A stretch of 64,000 nt of DNA from Gymnodinialimonas ulvae. Lineage in GTDB: Bacteria > Pseudomonadota > Alphaproteobacteria > Rhodobacterales > Rhodobacteraceae. The stretch spans positions 62,001-126,000 of the forward strand of contig NZ_JBBIFX010000004.1 in assembly GCF_037543845.1 (NCBI RefSeq), read 5' to 3'. The first letter of the stretch is position 1. Every line of letters begins with the position of its first letter. This document shows positions 52,548-61,106 of the stretch, in pieces. The notes beneath the pieces were generated by a model, which worked only from the letters and a program-made list of their open reading frames with translations, was not told the DNA's origin and searched no databases. A program made the position numbers and the translations under genes.

Positions 52548-53038
52548 CGGTACGGCGCGTCCAACTCTAGGTTCTTGGCAATCGCCGCTTCCCAACGCTC
52601 GCCGTTATCAAGGAGCTTTTCCTTGTCGTAGAACAGCTCTTCGCGGGTCTCGGTCGCGAACTCGAAATTCGGCCCCTCAACGATGGCATCGACCGGGCAG
52701 GCCTCCTGGCAGAAGCCGCAATAGATGCATTTCGTCATGTCGATGTCGTAGCGGGTCGTGCGCCGCGAGCCGTCTTCGCGTGGCTCGGCGTCAATCGTGA
52801 TCGCCTGCGCCGGGCACACGGCCTCGCACAATTTACAGGCAATGCACCGCTCTTCACCGTTGGGATACCGGCGCAGCGCATGTTCACCCCGGAAACGTGG
52901 CGACAACGGTCCCTTTTCATGCGGATAGTTCACCGTGACCTTGGGCGAGAACATGTACTTCAGGCCAAGCCCGAAGGCTTTGAAGAAGTCAGTGAACAAA
53001 AAATACTTCGCCGCGCGGGTGTAGTCGATCTGGGTCAT
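52544..53038 (-). CDS. nuoI: NADH-quinone oxidoreductase subunit I
   Basis: A 164-residue ferredoxin-like subunit carrying clusters N6a and N6b. Both [4Fe-4S] motifs are intact: CIACKLCEAVCPAQAI and CIYCGFCQEACPVDAI. The N-terminal amphipathic helix region FTDFFKAFGLGLKYMF anchors it to the membrane arm. Confidence 0.97.
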   Translation of the reverse strand: MTQIDYTRAAKYFLFTDFFKAFGLGLKYMFSPKVTVNYPHEKGPLSPRFRGEHALRRYPNGEERCIACKLCEAVCPAQAITIDAEPREDGSRRTTRYDIDMTKCIYCGFCQEACPVDAIVEGPNFEFATETREELFYDKEKLLDNGERWEAAIAKNLELDAPYR

Positions 53039-53042
53039 TCGT

Positions 53043-54080
53043 TTAGCCCCCCATCAAGAACCGGGCATAGAACCCGCCGAACACTTCGAACTTCGCCATG
53101 AATGCCACGAACACGACCCAGAACAGGCTGAACGGAAGGAACACTTTCCACCCCAACCGCATCAACTGATCGTAGCGGTAGCGCGGCACGATCGCCTTCA
53201 CCATCGAGAAGCAGAAGAACACGGCACCCATCTTGAGGATGAACCAGAAGATGCCATCGGGCAGGCCCGGAATGGGCGACAGCCAGCCCCCGAAGAACAG
53301 CAACGTGATCAGTGCGCACATCAGAACGACGGCGACCAACTCACCGATCATGAACAACAAAAACGGCGTCGAGGAATACTCGACCTGATATCCCGCGACC
53401 AGTTCAGACTCTGCCTCGGGTAGGTCGAAGGGTGGGCGGTTCGTTTCGGCCAGCGCCGAGACGAAGAACAGGAACAACATCGGCAGATGTGGCAGCCAGT
53501 ACCAGTTGAACAGCCCGTAATTGCCGTCCTGCGCCGCGACAATCGCGCCAAAATTCATCGACCCGGTCGAGATGATGATACCGATGATGATCAGGCCAAT
53601 CGACACCTCGTAGGAGATCATCTGCGCGGCCGAGCGCAATGACCCAAGGAACGGGTATTTCGAGTTGCTGGCCCATCCGCCCATGATCACGCCGTAGACC
53701 TCCAACGAGGAGACGGCAAACACGAACAGGATGGCCACATTGATATCCGACAGGACCCAACCGTCATTGAACGGGATCACCGCCCAGGCCAGCAGCGACA
53801 TCACCAGCGTGACCATGGGGGCCATTAGGAAAACCGGGCGGTCCGCGCCGGCGGGAATCACGATTTCCTTGATGATGTATTTTCCAAAATCCGCGAAACT
53901 CTGCAGCAGGCCGAAGGGGCCCACGACGTTCGGGCCTTTCCGCATCATCACGGCGGCCCAGATCTTGCGATCCGCATACATCAGGAAGGCGAGTGCAACC
54001 AGAAGCGGCACCACGATCAACAAACACTGGAGAAGGATGATTAGGATCATCCCCGGGGTGGTCGAGAGAAAGGCGTCCAT
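53043..54080 (-). CDS. nuoH: NADH-quinone oxidoreductase subunit H
   Basis: A 345-residue, eight-helix subunit homologous to ND1 that forms much of the quinone cavity. KGPNVVGPFGLLQSFADFGK, RPPFDLPEAESELVAGYQVE (acidic E-channel loop) and RFRYDQ-like (RYRYDQLMRLGWKVFLP) are conserved. Four bases separate it from nuoI. Confidence 0.96.
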   Translation of the reverse strand: MDAFLSTTPGMILIILLQCLLIVVPLLVALAFLMYADRKIWAAVMMRKGPNVVGPFGLLQSFADFGKYIIKEIVIPAGADRPVFLMAPMVTLVMSLLAWAVIPFNDGWVLSDINVAILFVFAVSSLEVYGVIMGGWASNSKYPFLGSLRSAAQMISYEVSIGLIIIGIIISTGSMNFGAIVAAQDGNYGLFNWYWLPHLPMLFLFFVSALAETNRPPFDLPEAESELVAGYQVEYSSTPFLLFMIGELVAVVLMCALITLLFFGGWLSPIPGLPDGIFWFILKMGAVFFCFSMVKAIVPRYRYDQLMRLGWKVFLPFSLFWVVFVAFMAKFEVFGGFYARFLMGG

Positions 54081-54121
54081 TGGTCGTATCTTCCTTGGCT
54101 CGGGGCCCTTTGGTCATCGTA

Positions 54122-54535
54122 TCAGACCAACGGTATCCCTTGCTCCGTGCAATCTTCCGCAACCACCTGAGCCTCGAGCGTCTGCAACCCGCGCGGGAGT
54201 TCCGGCGAGATGGTGTAAACCGCATCTGCGACCCAAACGCCACCCTCTTCGGTGATACTTGTGCGCACATGTCGCGCAAATGCGTAGCTACGGATCAACG
54301 TATATTGCGCGGCAGCACAGCGCGCATAGGCATCGACGTCGGCTGCGCTGGCCATCCCGGTCATCTGCGCGCGAAAATTAACCAAATCATCGTCCAGAAG
54401 CCGGGTCTCGATCCCGTCATAGCTCGGCGGCACCACCGGCGCGTCCGGCGCCGGGGCCTCGGGTTCGGCCACGCATGCAGCGAGGGCCAACATCGCGCAG
54501 GCTGCGATCACGACACGCCGACGGCCGCGCGTCAC
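54122..54535 (-). CDS. small lipoprotein of unknown function between nuoG and nuoH
   Basis: A 137-residue exported protein if started at GTG 54535, four bases after the nuoG stop. The lipobox is LALAAC. An acidic Pro/Ala linker follows, then a mixed fold with VDAYARCAAAQYTLIRSYAF and VVAEDCTEQG; the two mature cysteines may pair. An earlier ATG at 54580 lies inside nuoG and would put Arg-rich sequence before the signal. I do not recognise the family. Confidence 0.7.
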   Translation of the reverse strand: MTRGRRRVVIAACAMLALAACVAEPEAPAPDAPVVPPSYDGIETRLLDDDLVNFRAQMTGMASAADVDAYARCAAAQYTLIRSYAFARHVRTSITEEGGVWVADAVYTISPELPRGLQTLEAQVVAEDCTEQGIPLV

Positions 54536-54539
54536 GCGC

Positions 54540-56558
54540 CTACTCCGCAGCCAGCGGCGCGGCGCGGCGCGCTTTGGCATTGGCGCTCAGCTCGGCCATC
54601 AGGTTTGAGGCCCGCGTGATCGGGTTGGTCAGGTAATGATCCGTGATCGGGCTGGCGAAATCGCCCGTGCCAAGCGTGCCAAGCGGCAGCGCATCGCCTG
54701 TGTTCTCCGCCACATCATCAATCAGCGCCAGGTGCGGCGCACCCTCGACCATCAGCTTGCGCAGGGCCGCAATCGTGTCGAACGGCAGTGTCGCACCAAT
54801 CTCCGCCGACAGCGCCCGCAAGATCGCCCAGTTCTCCCGCGCTTCACCGGGCGGGAAGCCCGCGCGCATTGCCAGTTGGGGCCGCCCTTCAGTGTTCACA
54901 AACAGACCCTGTTCTTCCGTGTAGGCCGCGCCCGGCAGGATCACATCGGCGCGGTGCGCCCCCCGATCCCCGTGCGAGCCTTGGTAAATCACGAACGCAC
55001 CGGCGGCGATATCGACCTCGTCCGCGCCCAGATTATGGATCACGTCCGCGCCCTGCACCGCCGCCATCGCATCGGGGTTGGTCGCGCCCACATCCATCGC
55101 GCCCACCCGGCCCGCCGCCGTGTGCAGCACCAAAAGGCCCGACCCGGTCGCCTCCGCCACTTTCTGCGCATGAGCCAGAACCGCTTCGCCGTCCTCGCCC
55201 TGCATCGCGCCTTGGCCCACGATCACAAGGGACGGCACGTCCTTCACCTCGCCGAACTCCCGCGCGGCAAGGTCTTTCAACGCCGCACGATCCGTGCCCA
55301 TGTGGACATAATCATACGTCAGATCAACGGCTTCGCCGATCAAGGCCACATTCGCGCCCTTGCTCCAGGCCTTGCGGATGCGCGCGTTCAGAACCGGCGC
55401 TTCGACACGCGGGTTCGTTCCGATCAGCATGATGTATTGCGCGGTGTCCAGATCCTCGATCGCCGCCGTCCCGACATAGGCAGCGCGGTTGCCTGCGGGC
55501 AATTTGGCGCCATCGGTGCGGCATTCCACAGCGCCGCCCTGCCCTTCGACCAACAGCTTCAGCGCATAGGCCGCCTCGGTCGGGGCCAGATCGCCGACCA
55601 GACCGGCCAGCTTGGAGGCGCCCTTGATCTTCTCGGCGGCCAGGCCCATCGCCTCACCCCAGCTTGCCGGGCGCAGCTTGCCATTTTCGCGGATATACGG
55701 GCGGTCCAGCCGCTGCCGGCGCAGCCCGTCCCAAACGTACCGCGACTTGTCCGAGAGCCATTCCTCGTTCACACCATCGTGGTTGCGCGGCAGGATGCGC
55801 ATCACTTCGCGGCCCTTTGTATCCACACGGATGTTCGACCCAAGCGCATCCATCACGTCGATGCTTTCGGTCTTGGTCAACTCCCATGGCCGCGCGGTGA
55901 AGCTGTAGGGTTTTGACGTCAGCGCGCCCACCGGGCACAGGTCGACGATGTTGCCCTGCATCTCGCTCTCAAGCGTCTGGCCGAGATAGCTGGTGATCTC
56001 GCTATCCTCACCGCGCCCTGTCTGGCCCATCTCGGGCATGCCCGCGACCTCGGTGATGAACCGCACACACCGCGTACACGAAATGCACCGCGTCATCGCC
56101 GTACCGACCAGCGGCCCCAGTTCCAGCTCGGTCGCGGCGCGCTTGGGCTCGCGGTAGCGGCTGAAATCGACGCCGTATGCCATCGCCTGATCCTGAAGAT
56201 CACATTCGCCGCCCTGATCGCAGATCGGGCAATCCAGCGGATGGTTGATCAGGAGGAACTCCATCACCCCCTCGCGCGCCTTCTTGACCATGGGCGAGTT
56301 TGTCTTGACCACCGGCGGCTGCCCCTCGGGCCCCGGCCGCAGGTCCTTGACCTGCATCGCGCAGGAGGCGGCGGGTTTCGGTGGACCACCGACCACTTCC
56401 ACAAGGCACATCCGGCAGTTGCCCGCGATGGTCAGCCGCTCGTGATAGCAGAAACGTGGGATTTCGATCCCGGCCTGTTCACAGGCCTGGATCAGGGTCA
56501 TGGCTGGATCAACCTCAATCTCGTTGTCGTCGATGATGATCTTGCGCAAATCGCTCAT
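54540..56558 (-). CDS. nuoG: NADH-quinone oxidoreductase subunit G
   Basis: A 672-residue iron-sulfur subunit. The N-terminal [2Fe-2S] cluster N1b uses RFCYHERLTIAGNCRMCLVE and a later Cys in PAASCAM. The His-containing N5 site is HPLDCPICDQGGECDLQD, and N4 uses RCISCTRCVRF with a Cys in IVDLCPVGALT. The molybdopterin-type C-terminal domain is of the short Paracoccus/mitochondrial form, without the N7 cluster of E. coli. Confidence 0.96.
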   Translation of the reverse strand: MSDLRKIIIDDNEIEVDPAMTLIQACEQAGIEIPRFCYHERLTIAGNCRMCLVEVVGGPPKPAASCAMQVKDLRPGPEGQPPVVKTNSPMVKKAREGVMEFLLINHPLDCPICDQGGECDLQDQAMAYGVDFSRYREPKRAATELELGPLVGTAMTRCISCTRCVRFITEVAGMPEMGQTGRGEDSEITSYLGQTLESEMQGNIVDLCPVGALTSKPYSFTARPWELTKTESIDVMDALGSNIRVDTKGREVMRILPRNHDGVNEEWLSDKSRYVWDGLRRQRLDRPYIRENGKLRPASWGEAMGLAAEKIKGASKLAGLVGDLAPTEAAYALKLLVEGQGGAVECRTDGAKLPAGNRAAYVGTAAIEDLDTAQYIMLIGTNPRVEAPVLNARIRKAWSKGANVALIGEAVDLTYDYVHMGTDRAALKDLAAREFGEVKDVPSLVIVGQGAMQGEDGEAVLAHAQKVAEATGSGLLVLHTAAGRVGAMDVGATNPDAMAAVQGADVIHNLGADEVDIAAGAFVIYQGSHGDRGAHRADVILPGAAYTEEQGLFVNTEGRPQLAMRAGFPPGEARENWAILRALSAEIGATLPFDTIAALRKLMVEGAPHLALIDDVAENTGDALPLGTLGTGDFASPITDHYLTNPITRASNLMAELSANAKARRAAPLAAE

Positions 56559-56621
56559 GGGGACCGGTCCTTTCCCTGAACGCGCAGGCGCGCGCTCACA
56601 TGTCTGGACCGTGTTCTACCC

Positions 56622-57047
56622 CTAGCGGAGCAATCTGCCAATTGGCGAACCGGCGGTAATTTCGTCGCGCCCCACGCGGCACACCGCCGCCTCGTCGTCG
56701 CGATCCACGCCGCGTGCGGCGAACCAGTCTTCCATGATGGCCCGATATCGCGCCTGCTCGGACCGGTCTTCGATGAACGCATCGACATCGCGGCGGCTGA
56801 CGCCAAGATCGCCCGCGCGGTCCACCAATCCTTCGGCAAAGGCCCACGCCCGCACCAGGCGCGGACGAATATCATCGCAGACGTTCTGAATCTCGCGCCC
56901 GACGGAGATCACGGTCAGACCGGAATGGATTTCGGGATCATCGCGCAACACCTGCCAATTTGCGTTTTGGGCATGGCCCACGGTCGTGAACAATCCAGTG
57001 GCCAGAATAACGCCTGCGACGGCTGCGATCCGGAAGGGGGTAATCAT
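56622..57047 (-). CDS. DUF5333-like exported protein in the nuo operon
   Basis: A 141-residue protein with a signal peptide (FRIAAVAGVILATGLFTTVG, cleaved near GHAQ). The helical mature domain contains REIQNVCDDIRPRLVRAWAF and ends in VCRVGRDEITAGSPIGRLLR. The two cysteines and the SPIGRLL ending match the DUF5333 group of Rhodobacteraceae. It is related to the gene at 58099-58482. Function is unknown; its place between nuoF and nuoG suggests a periplasmic partner of complex I or its assembly. Confidence 0.75.
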   Translation of the reverse strand: MITPFRIAAVAGVILATGLFTTVGHAQNANWQVLRDDPEIHSGLTVISVGREIQNVCDDIRPRLVRAWAFAEGLVDRAGDLGVSRRDVDAFIEDRSEQARYRAIMEDWFAARGVDRDDEAAVCRVGRDEITAGSPIGRLLR

Positions 57048-57152
57048 TTTTCTTGTCCCTTTGCATAGGTTTGGCCCGTTTCCGAGACGGCACATGGGGA
57101 CAAGGCCCCGCGTTATTCAATGTCAGGCCCGCGTTATCGCGCCCATCGGCGC

Positions 57153-57509
57153 CTATTCGCCGCCAGCAGCGTCACATCCGGCAGCCGACCAATGCCCGGT
57201 TCCCGCGACATCGCGCCAACCAAAGTAAAGCGGGACGCTGTCGATGACATAATCCAGACAATGGGCCTGCATCGCCTCAAGCGCCGGGCCGCGCGCCTCG
57301 AACGGCACCGCACGGCCATTGAGCGTGCGCACCACCAGACCGCCCTGAATTGGGATCGGCTCGATCACGCTGCCATCGGGCAGATCGCTGGGGCTGAAAA
57401 CGATCACATTCCGGTCGGCTTGCACCTGCAGCGGCCCGATCTCGGTCACATAGATCTGCGGCCCGACACACGCCGCAAGAAGCAGCGGAAGCGTCAGCAA
57501 GACCCTCAC
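57153..57509 (-). CDS. small lipoprotein of unknown function in the nuo operon
   Basis: A 118-residue exported protein. GTG 57509 starts VRVLLTLPLLLAAC, a minimal lipoprotein signal with Cys at residue 14. The mature part is beta-rich (IYVTEIGPLQVQADRNVIVF) with a late Cys pair (AHCLDYVI and AAGCDAAG). The start overlaps the stop of the preceding gene as GTGA, indicating coupling. I do not recognise the family. Confidence 0.7.
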   Translation of the reverse strand: MRVLLTLPLLLAACVGPQIYVTEIGPLQVQADRNVIVFSPSDLPDGSVIEPIPIQGGLVVRTLNGRAVPFEARGPALEAMQAHCLDYVIDSVPLYFGWRDVAGTGHWSAAGCDAAGGE

Positions 57510-57763
57510 AACCGGACGCCCCAGAAGGCGACGATCAACCACGCCAGCACCGTCACGATGGAAACCGCAAGGACCGCATAAATCGCGGCCTCCATCCGTT
57601 CCGGCGTGTTCAGCACGATGGCGACACCCGAGGCGAGCATGCCGCCCATCACCGCGCCCAGAATGCCGCCGCCAAGGCCCCAAAATTGATAAAACAGCGC
57701 CGCCCCAAGCAGCGCGCACGCCAGATAAATGATCGCCAGAGAATACCAGTAGACCCGTACCAT
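57506..57763 (-). CDS. small membrane protein of unknown function in the nuo operon
   Basis: An 85-residue protein with three hydrophobic segments: YSLAIIYLACALLGAALFYQ, a Gly-rich GGGILGAVMGGMLASGVAIV, and AAIYAVLAVSIVTVLAWLIV. There is no recognised motif. It is coupled to the downstream lipoprotein gene by a 4-base overlap. Confidence 0.7.
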   Translation of the reverse strand: MVRVYWYSLAIIYLACALLGAALFYQFWGLGGGILGAVMGGMLASGVAIVLNTPERMEAAIYAVLAVSIVTVLAWLIVAFWGVRL

Positions 57764-57895
57764 GCCTGCCGCCCTTTGCCCTCAACCCGCCGGTGCGATG
57801 CCCAAAGGCCCGCCCGGTCATTTTGACGAGAGGATAGGAAAATCAGGGGAATCCGGCAATATGGCGGCGCAATGGCCTCGCCGGGGGTGAGTCCC

Positions 57896-58087
57896 TCAGG
57901 TCACAGAGGGTTTGCGCCGCGCCTTGCTCAAAACCGCGCTCACCCGGGCAAAGACCCCCCGCAGTCCGCCCATCAACTCAGGCGGCAGCCCCTCCGGCGC
58001 GGTGTCGTGTGGCGCGCGTTGCGCCGCGCGCAGCCGGTCCTGAACCTCGCGTTCCAGCACCTTTGCATCGACATGTCCGTAACACAT
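57896..58087 (-). CDS. small basic protein of unknown function in the nuo operon
   Basis: A 63-residue protein, MCYGHVDAKVLEREVQDRL at the start and a basic helix (GVFARVSAVLSKARRKPS) at the end. No signal or membrane helix is seen. It lies 11 bases after the DUF5333-like gene. I do not recognise it, and a gene this short is less certain. Confidence 0.55.
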   Translation of the reverse strand: MCYGHVDAKVLEREVQDRLRAAQRAPHDTAPEGLPPELMGGLRGVFARVSAVLSKARRKPSVT

Positions 58088-58098
58088 GGCGCAGTCTC

Positions 58099-58482
58099 CT
58101 AGCCCGAGCGCAGAAGCCGCCCAATTGGGCTGCCCGAGGCGACTTCACGTCCGGCATAGGCGCAGAGTGCGTCCGTGTCGCCGGGTGTAACGCCTTCGCG
58201 GCCCATGCGGGCGATGACACCGTCGAGCACGCGATCCTCATCTGTGCTTTGCACCGCTTGCAGAACGTCCAATTCGGTGTGGCCCGCCGCCAGCATCACA
58301 TCAACCCACTGCTCGGTCATCGCTTCGATGGAACTGCGCGTCCGGTATTGCGGGCAAATATCGGCCATGATCTCGGCGGTGGCGGCATTGGATGCAAACG
58401 CCTCGAATTGCGCCTGCACGCCGGTGGGCTGCGCGACACAGCCCGCCACTGCCAGCGCGGCGACTGCTGCAAGCGCCCTCAT
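58099..58482 (-). CDS. DUF5333-like lipoprotein in the nuo operon, second paralogue
   Basis: A 127-residue lipoprotein (lipobox VAGC, Cys at residue 15). The helical mature part has EIMADICPQYRTRSSIEAM and ends in ALCAYAGREVASGSPIGRLL. The Cys spacing and SPIGRLL ending match the gene at 56622-57047, so the two are paralogues. The start overlaps the nuoF stop by four bases. Confidence 0.7.
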   Translation of the reverse strand: MRALAAVAALAVAGCVAQPTGVQAQFEAFASNAATAEIMADICPQYRTRSSIEAMTEQWVDVMLAAGHTELDVLQAVQSTDEDRVLDGVIARMGREGVTPGDTDALCAYAGREVASGSPIGRLLRSG

Positions 58483-59774
58483 TCCGCAGCCACCTGAACG
58501 GTGCCGTCACGGCGGACCTTGATGCGGTCCTCGATCTCGTCGCGGAAGTTGCGGATCAGACCCTGAATGGGCCACGCCGCCGCATCGCCAAGCGCGCAGA
58601 TCGTGTGGCCCTCGACCTGCTTGGTGACGTCCCAGAGCATGTCGATTTCCTCGACCTGCGCCTCGCCCTTCACCAACCGCTCCATCACCCGCATCATCCA
58701 GCCGGTGCCTTCACGGCACGGCGTGCATTGGCCACAGCTTTCGTGCTTGTAGAAACACGCCAGCCGCCAGATCGCCTTGATGATATCGGTCTGCTTGTCC
58801 ATCACGATGACCGCCGCCGTGCCAAGGCCCGAGCCCAGTTCATTGCGCAGGTAGTCGAAATCCATGATGGCGTCTTTCATGTTCTCGCCACGCACGCAGG
58901 GCACCGACGAGCCGCCCGGGATCACCGCCTTGAGGTTGTCCCAACCGCCCCTGATGCCACCGCAATGGGTCTCGATCAGCTCCTCGAACGAGATGCTCAT
59001 CGCCTCTTCCACGACGCAGGGCCGGTTCACATGGCCCGAAATCGCGAACAGCTTCGTGCCCGCATTGTTCGGGCGGCCAAAGCCCGCGAACCATTCCGCA
59101 CCCCGGCGCAGGATCGTCGGCACCACGGCAATCGATTCGACGTTGTTCACCGTGGTCGGGCAGCCATAAAGCCCCGCCCCCGCCGGGAACGGCGGCTTCA
59201 TCCGGGGCATGCCCTTGCGGCCCTCAAGGCTCTCCAGAAGCGCGGTTTCCTCGCCGCAGATATACGCACCCGCGCCGTGCACCAGGTACAGGTCGAAATC
59301 CCAACCGGACTTGGCGGCATCCTTGCCCAGAAGGCCCGCATCATAGGCCTCGTCAATCGCGGCCTGAAGCGCCTCGCGCTCGCGGATGTACTCGCCACGG
59401 ATGTAGATGTAGCAGGCGTTGGCGTTCATCGCGAAAGACGCGATCAGGCACCCTTCGATCAAAGTGTGCGGATCATGGCGCATGATCTCGCGGTCCTTGC
59501 AGGTGCCGGGCTCGGATTCGTCGGCATTCACCACAAGATACGCCGGACGACCATCGCTTTCCTTGGGCATGAACGACCATTTCAGGCCGGTCGGAAAACC
59601 CGCTCCGCCGCGCCCGCGCAGCCCACTGGCTTTCATGATTTCAACGATCTTGTCCCGGCCCAGACCGATCAGGTCCTTGGTGCCATCCCAATGGCCGCGC
59701 GCCTTGGCACCCGCAAGGGTGCGGTCATGCATGCCGTAGATGTTGGTGAAGATCCGGTCTTTGTCCTGCAACAT
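58479..59774 (-). CDS. nuoF: NADH-quinone oxidoreductase subunit F
   Basis: A 431-residue subunit that binds NADH, FMN and cluster N3. The nucleotide-binding block is GLRGRGGAGFPTGLKWSF. The FMN/NADH block includes LVVNADESEPGTCKDREIM. The N3 ligands are ESCGQCTPCREGTGW plus the Cys in HTICALGDAAAWP. Normal length. Confidence 0.97.
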   Translation of the reverse strand: MLQDKDRIFTNIYGMHDRTLAGAKARGHWDGTKDLIGLGRDKIVEIMKASGLRGRGGAGFPTGLKWSFMPKESDGRPAYLVVNADESEPGTCKDREIMRHDPHTLIEGCLIASFAMNANACYIYIRGEYIREREALQAAIDEAYDAGLLGKDAAKSGWDFDLYLVHGAGAYICGEETALLESLEGRKGMPRMKPPFPAGAGLYGCPTTVNNVESIAVVPTILRRGAEWFAGFGRPNNAGTKLFAISGHVNRPCVVEEAMSISFEELIETHCGGIRGGWDNLKAVIPGGSSVPCVRGENMKDAIMDFDYLRNELGSGLGTAAVIVMDKQTDIIKAIWRLACFYKHESCGQCTPCREGTGWMMRVMERLVKGEAQVEEIDMLWDVTKQVEGHTICALGDAAAWPIQGLIRNFRDEIEDRIKVRRDGTVQVAAE

Positions 59775-59817
59775 GGGCTAAATCCTTGGTCCGGGCGCGG
59801 GGTCCGACCGCGCGCCT

Positions 59818-60051
59818 TCAGCTTTGTCTGCGCTCTTTCCATACCCAATACGTGACCACGAGCGCCCACACCAGTGCCCCAATCGCCGCAAGGTCGAACA
59901 AGAACACCACGCGGGCGGGCCAGCCCAACTGCCCACCGACAAACTGCGCGCCCATCCACAAAACCATCGTGGCCGCCATCACAAGCGCCGCGCGCCGGAT
60001 CTGGCGCACGCGGCGTTGTTCTTCGGGTGAAACGGGTTTCTTCGCGGGCAT
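59818..60051 (-). CDS. DUF5337-like small membrane protein in the nuo operon
   Basis: A 77-residue protein with two helices: LVMAATMVLWMGAQFVGGQL and VVFLFDLAAIGALVWALVVT, preceded by a basic stretch (EEQRRVRQIRRAA). The pattern matches DUF5337, a small protein of Rhodobacteraceae nuo operons. ATG 60051 is preferred to the GTG three bases upstream. Function is unknown. Confidence 0.75.
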   Translation of the reverse strand: MPAKKPVSPEEQRRVRQIRRAALVMAATMVLWMGAQFVGGQLGWPARVVFLFDLAAIGALVWALVVTYWVWKERRQS

Positions 60052-60151
60052 CACACAGGCCCCGAAAACGAAAGCTGCGCGACCAGGTCGCGCAGCATCA
60101 TGTCAGTCGGATCTTGCATATCTCACCTGTCAGACAGCCTTGGCCTGAGGA

Positions 60152-60973
60152 TCAATATACATCGCCATCGTCGACTTTCTTGGAAAACTCGGTCTCGCCG
60201 CCTGAGGCCAGAAGCCGCGCCTGTTCGACCCAGGTGTCGCGCGTCACGCGGCCCTTGAACCCTTCGAGGTTGGCATCGACCCAGGCGACCTCGTCCGGGG
60301 TCCAGGAGGCGATCTGGTCGAAATGGTAGAAGCCGAGGCTGTTGCACAGCTTCTCCATCTTCGGACCCACGCCCTTGATCCGCTTGAGGTCATCGGCCTT
60401 GCCGCCGCGCGGCCCGTCGAGCGCCGCGGGCCGTGTGCCCTCATCGGTGCCCTCGACCACGCCGTCGCCGTCGTAATCCACGCCCTCGGGCGCAGCAGGC
60501 GGTGCAGCAGCCGCCGCCGCCCGCGCGGCTTCGGCTTCGGCTGCCGCTTTGTCCTCAGCCGCTTTCCTGTCCGCCGCGGCCTTGGCATCTTGTGCGTCCG
60601 CCGCGGCCTTGGCATCTTGTGCGGCCTTGGCGTCCGCCGCGGCCTTCGCATCCGCCGCAGCCTTGGCCTCGGCCGCCTTCGCGTCCGCCGCGCTGGTATC
60701 AAAGGCCGCGGTCGCTGCGGCGGCTGTTGTCGCTCCGGCGCCGGCCGTAGCCGCGGTTTGACCCGTTTTCGCCTGATGCGGGGCTGCAGGCGCACGGCAC
60801 ATGGTGATCGTCAGGATCGCGCCCAAGACAAGCAGCACAAGCACGCCCATGAAAGCGCCTTGCATGAAGCTCCAGCCGCCAAGGATCCATAGCGCAGCCG
60901 CCGTAAACAGACCCACAAGCGCGGCAATTCCCCAGCTCCAGGCCAGGCACTCCACTCCACCGGATTTTGACAT
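60152..60973 (-). CDS. membrane-anchored protein with Ala/Lys-rich stalk and C-terminal H3TH-like domain
   Basis: A 273-residue protein. Two N-terminal membrane helices (WSWGIAALVGLFTAAALWIL and GAFMGVLVLLVLGAILTITM) are followed by about 100 residues of AKAAADAKAA-type repeats, a TolA-like helical stalk. An acidic linker (GVDYDGDGVVEGTDEG) leads to a C-terminal domain: DDLKRIKGVGPKMEKLCNSL, GFYHFDQIASWTPDEVAWVD and FKGRVTRDTWVEQARLLASG. This domain, a helix-hairpin-helix type fold often called H3TH, is clearly homologous to the C-terminus of the adjacent NuoE. In most proteins GVGP hairpins bind nucleic acid, but here a structural or docking role at complex I is more likely. Confidence 0.82.
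   Translation of the reverse strand: MSKSGGVECLAWSWGIAALVGLFTAAALWILGGWSFMQGAFMGVLVLLVLGAILTITMCRAPAAPHQAKTGQTAATAGAGATTAAAATAAFDTSAADAKAAEAKAAADAKAAADAKAAQDAKAAADAQDAKAAADRKAAEDKAAAEAEAARAAAAAAPPAAPEGVDYDGDGVVEGTDEGTRPAALDGPRGGKADDLKRIKGVGPKMEKLCNSLGFYHFDQIASWTPDEVAWVDANLEGFKGRVTRDTWVEQARLLASGGETEFSKKVDDGDVY
60573..60623 (-). repeat. 24-bp direct repeat within the Ala/Lys-rich stalk
   Basis: Two exact 24-base copies (60573-60596 and 60600-60623, 27-base spacing) lie in a longer stretch of degenerate Ala-Lys-Asp codon repeats. Confidence 0.85.
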
Positions 60974-61106
60974 GATCAGACCCCCAAGTCGTTCATCGTT
61001 TTTTGTTCAGAACGACTCTTAGCGCAGGATTCGGCCCCTGTCTTCCGTGGAAAAGACAGATTGCCGCAGTCTGGCACGCCAGCCACAGTTTTCCCCGTAA
61101 AACGGC

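Noticed and set aside
60974..61106. Hairpins in the gap between nuoE and the stalk-protein gene (for example CTGTCTT with AAGACAG)
   Set aside because: Stems are short with no T run in the direction of transcription. I saw no convincing terminator or attenuator here.
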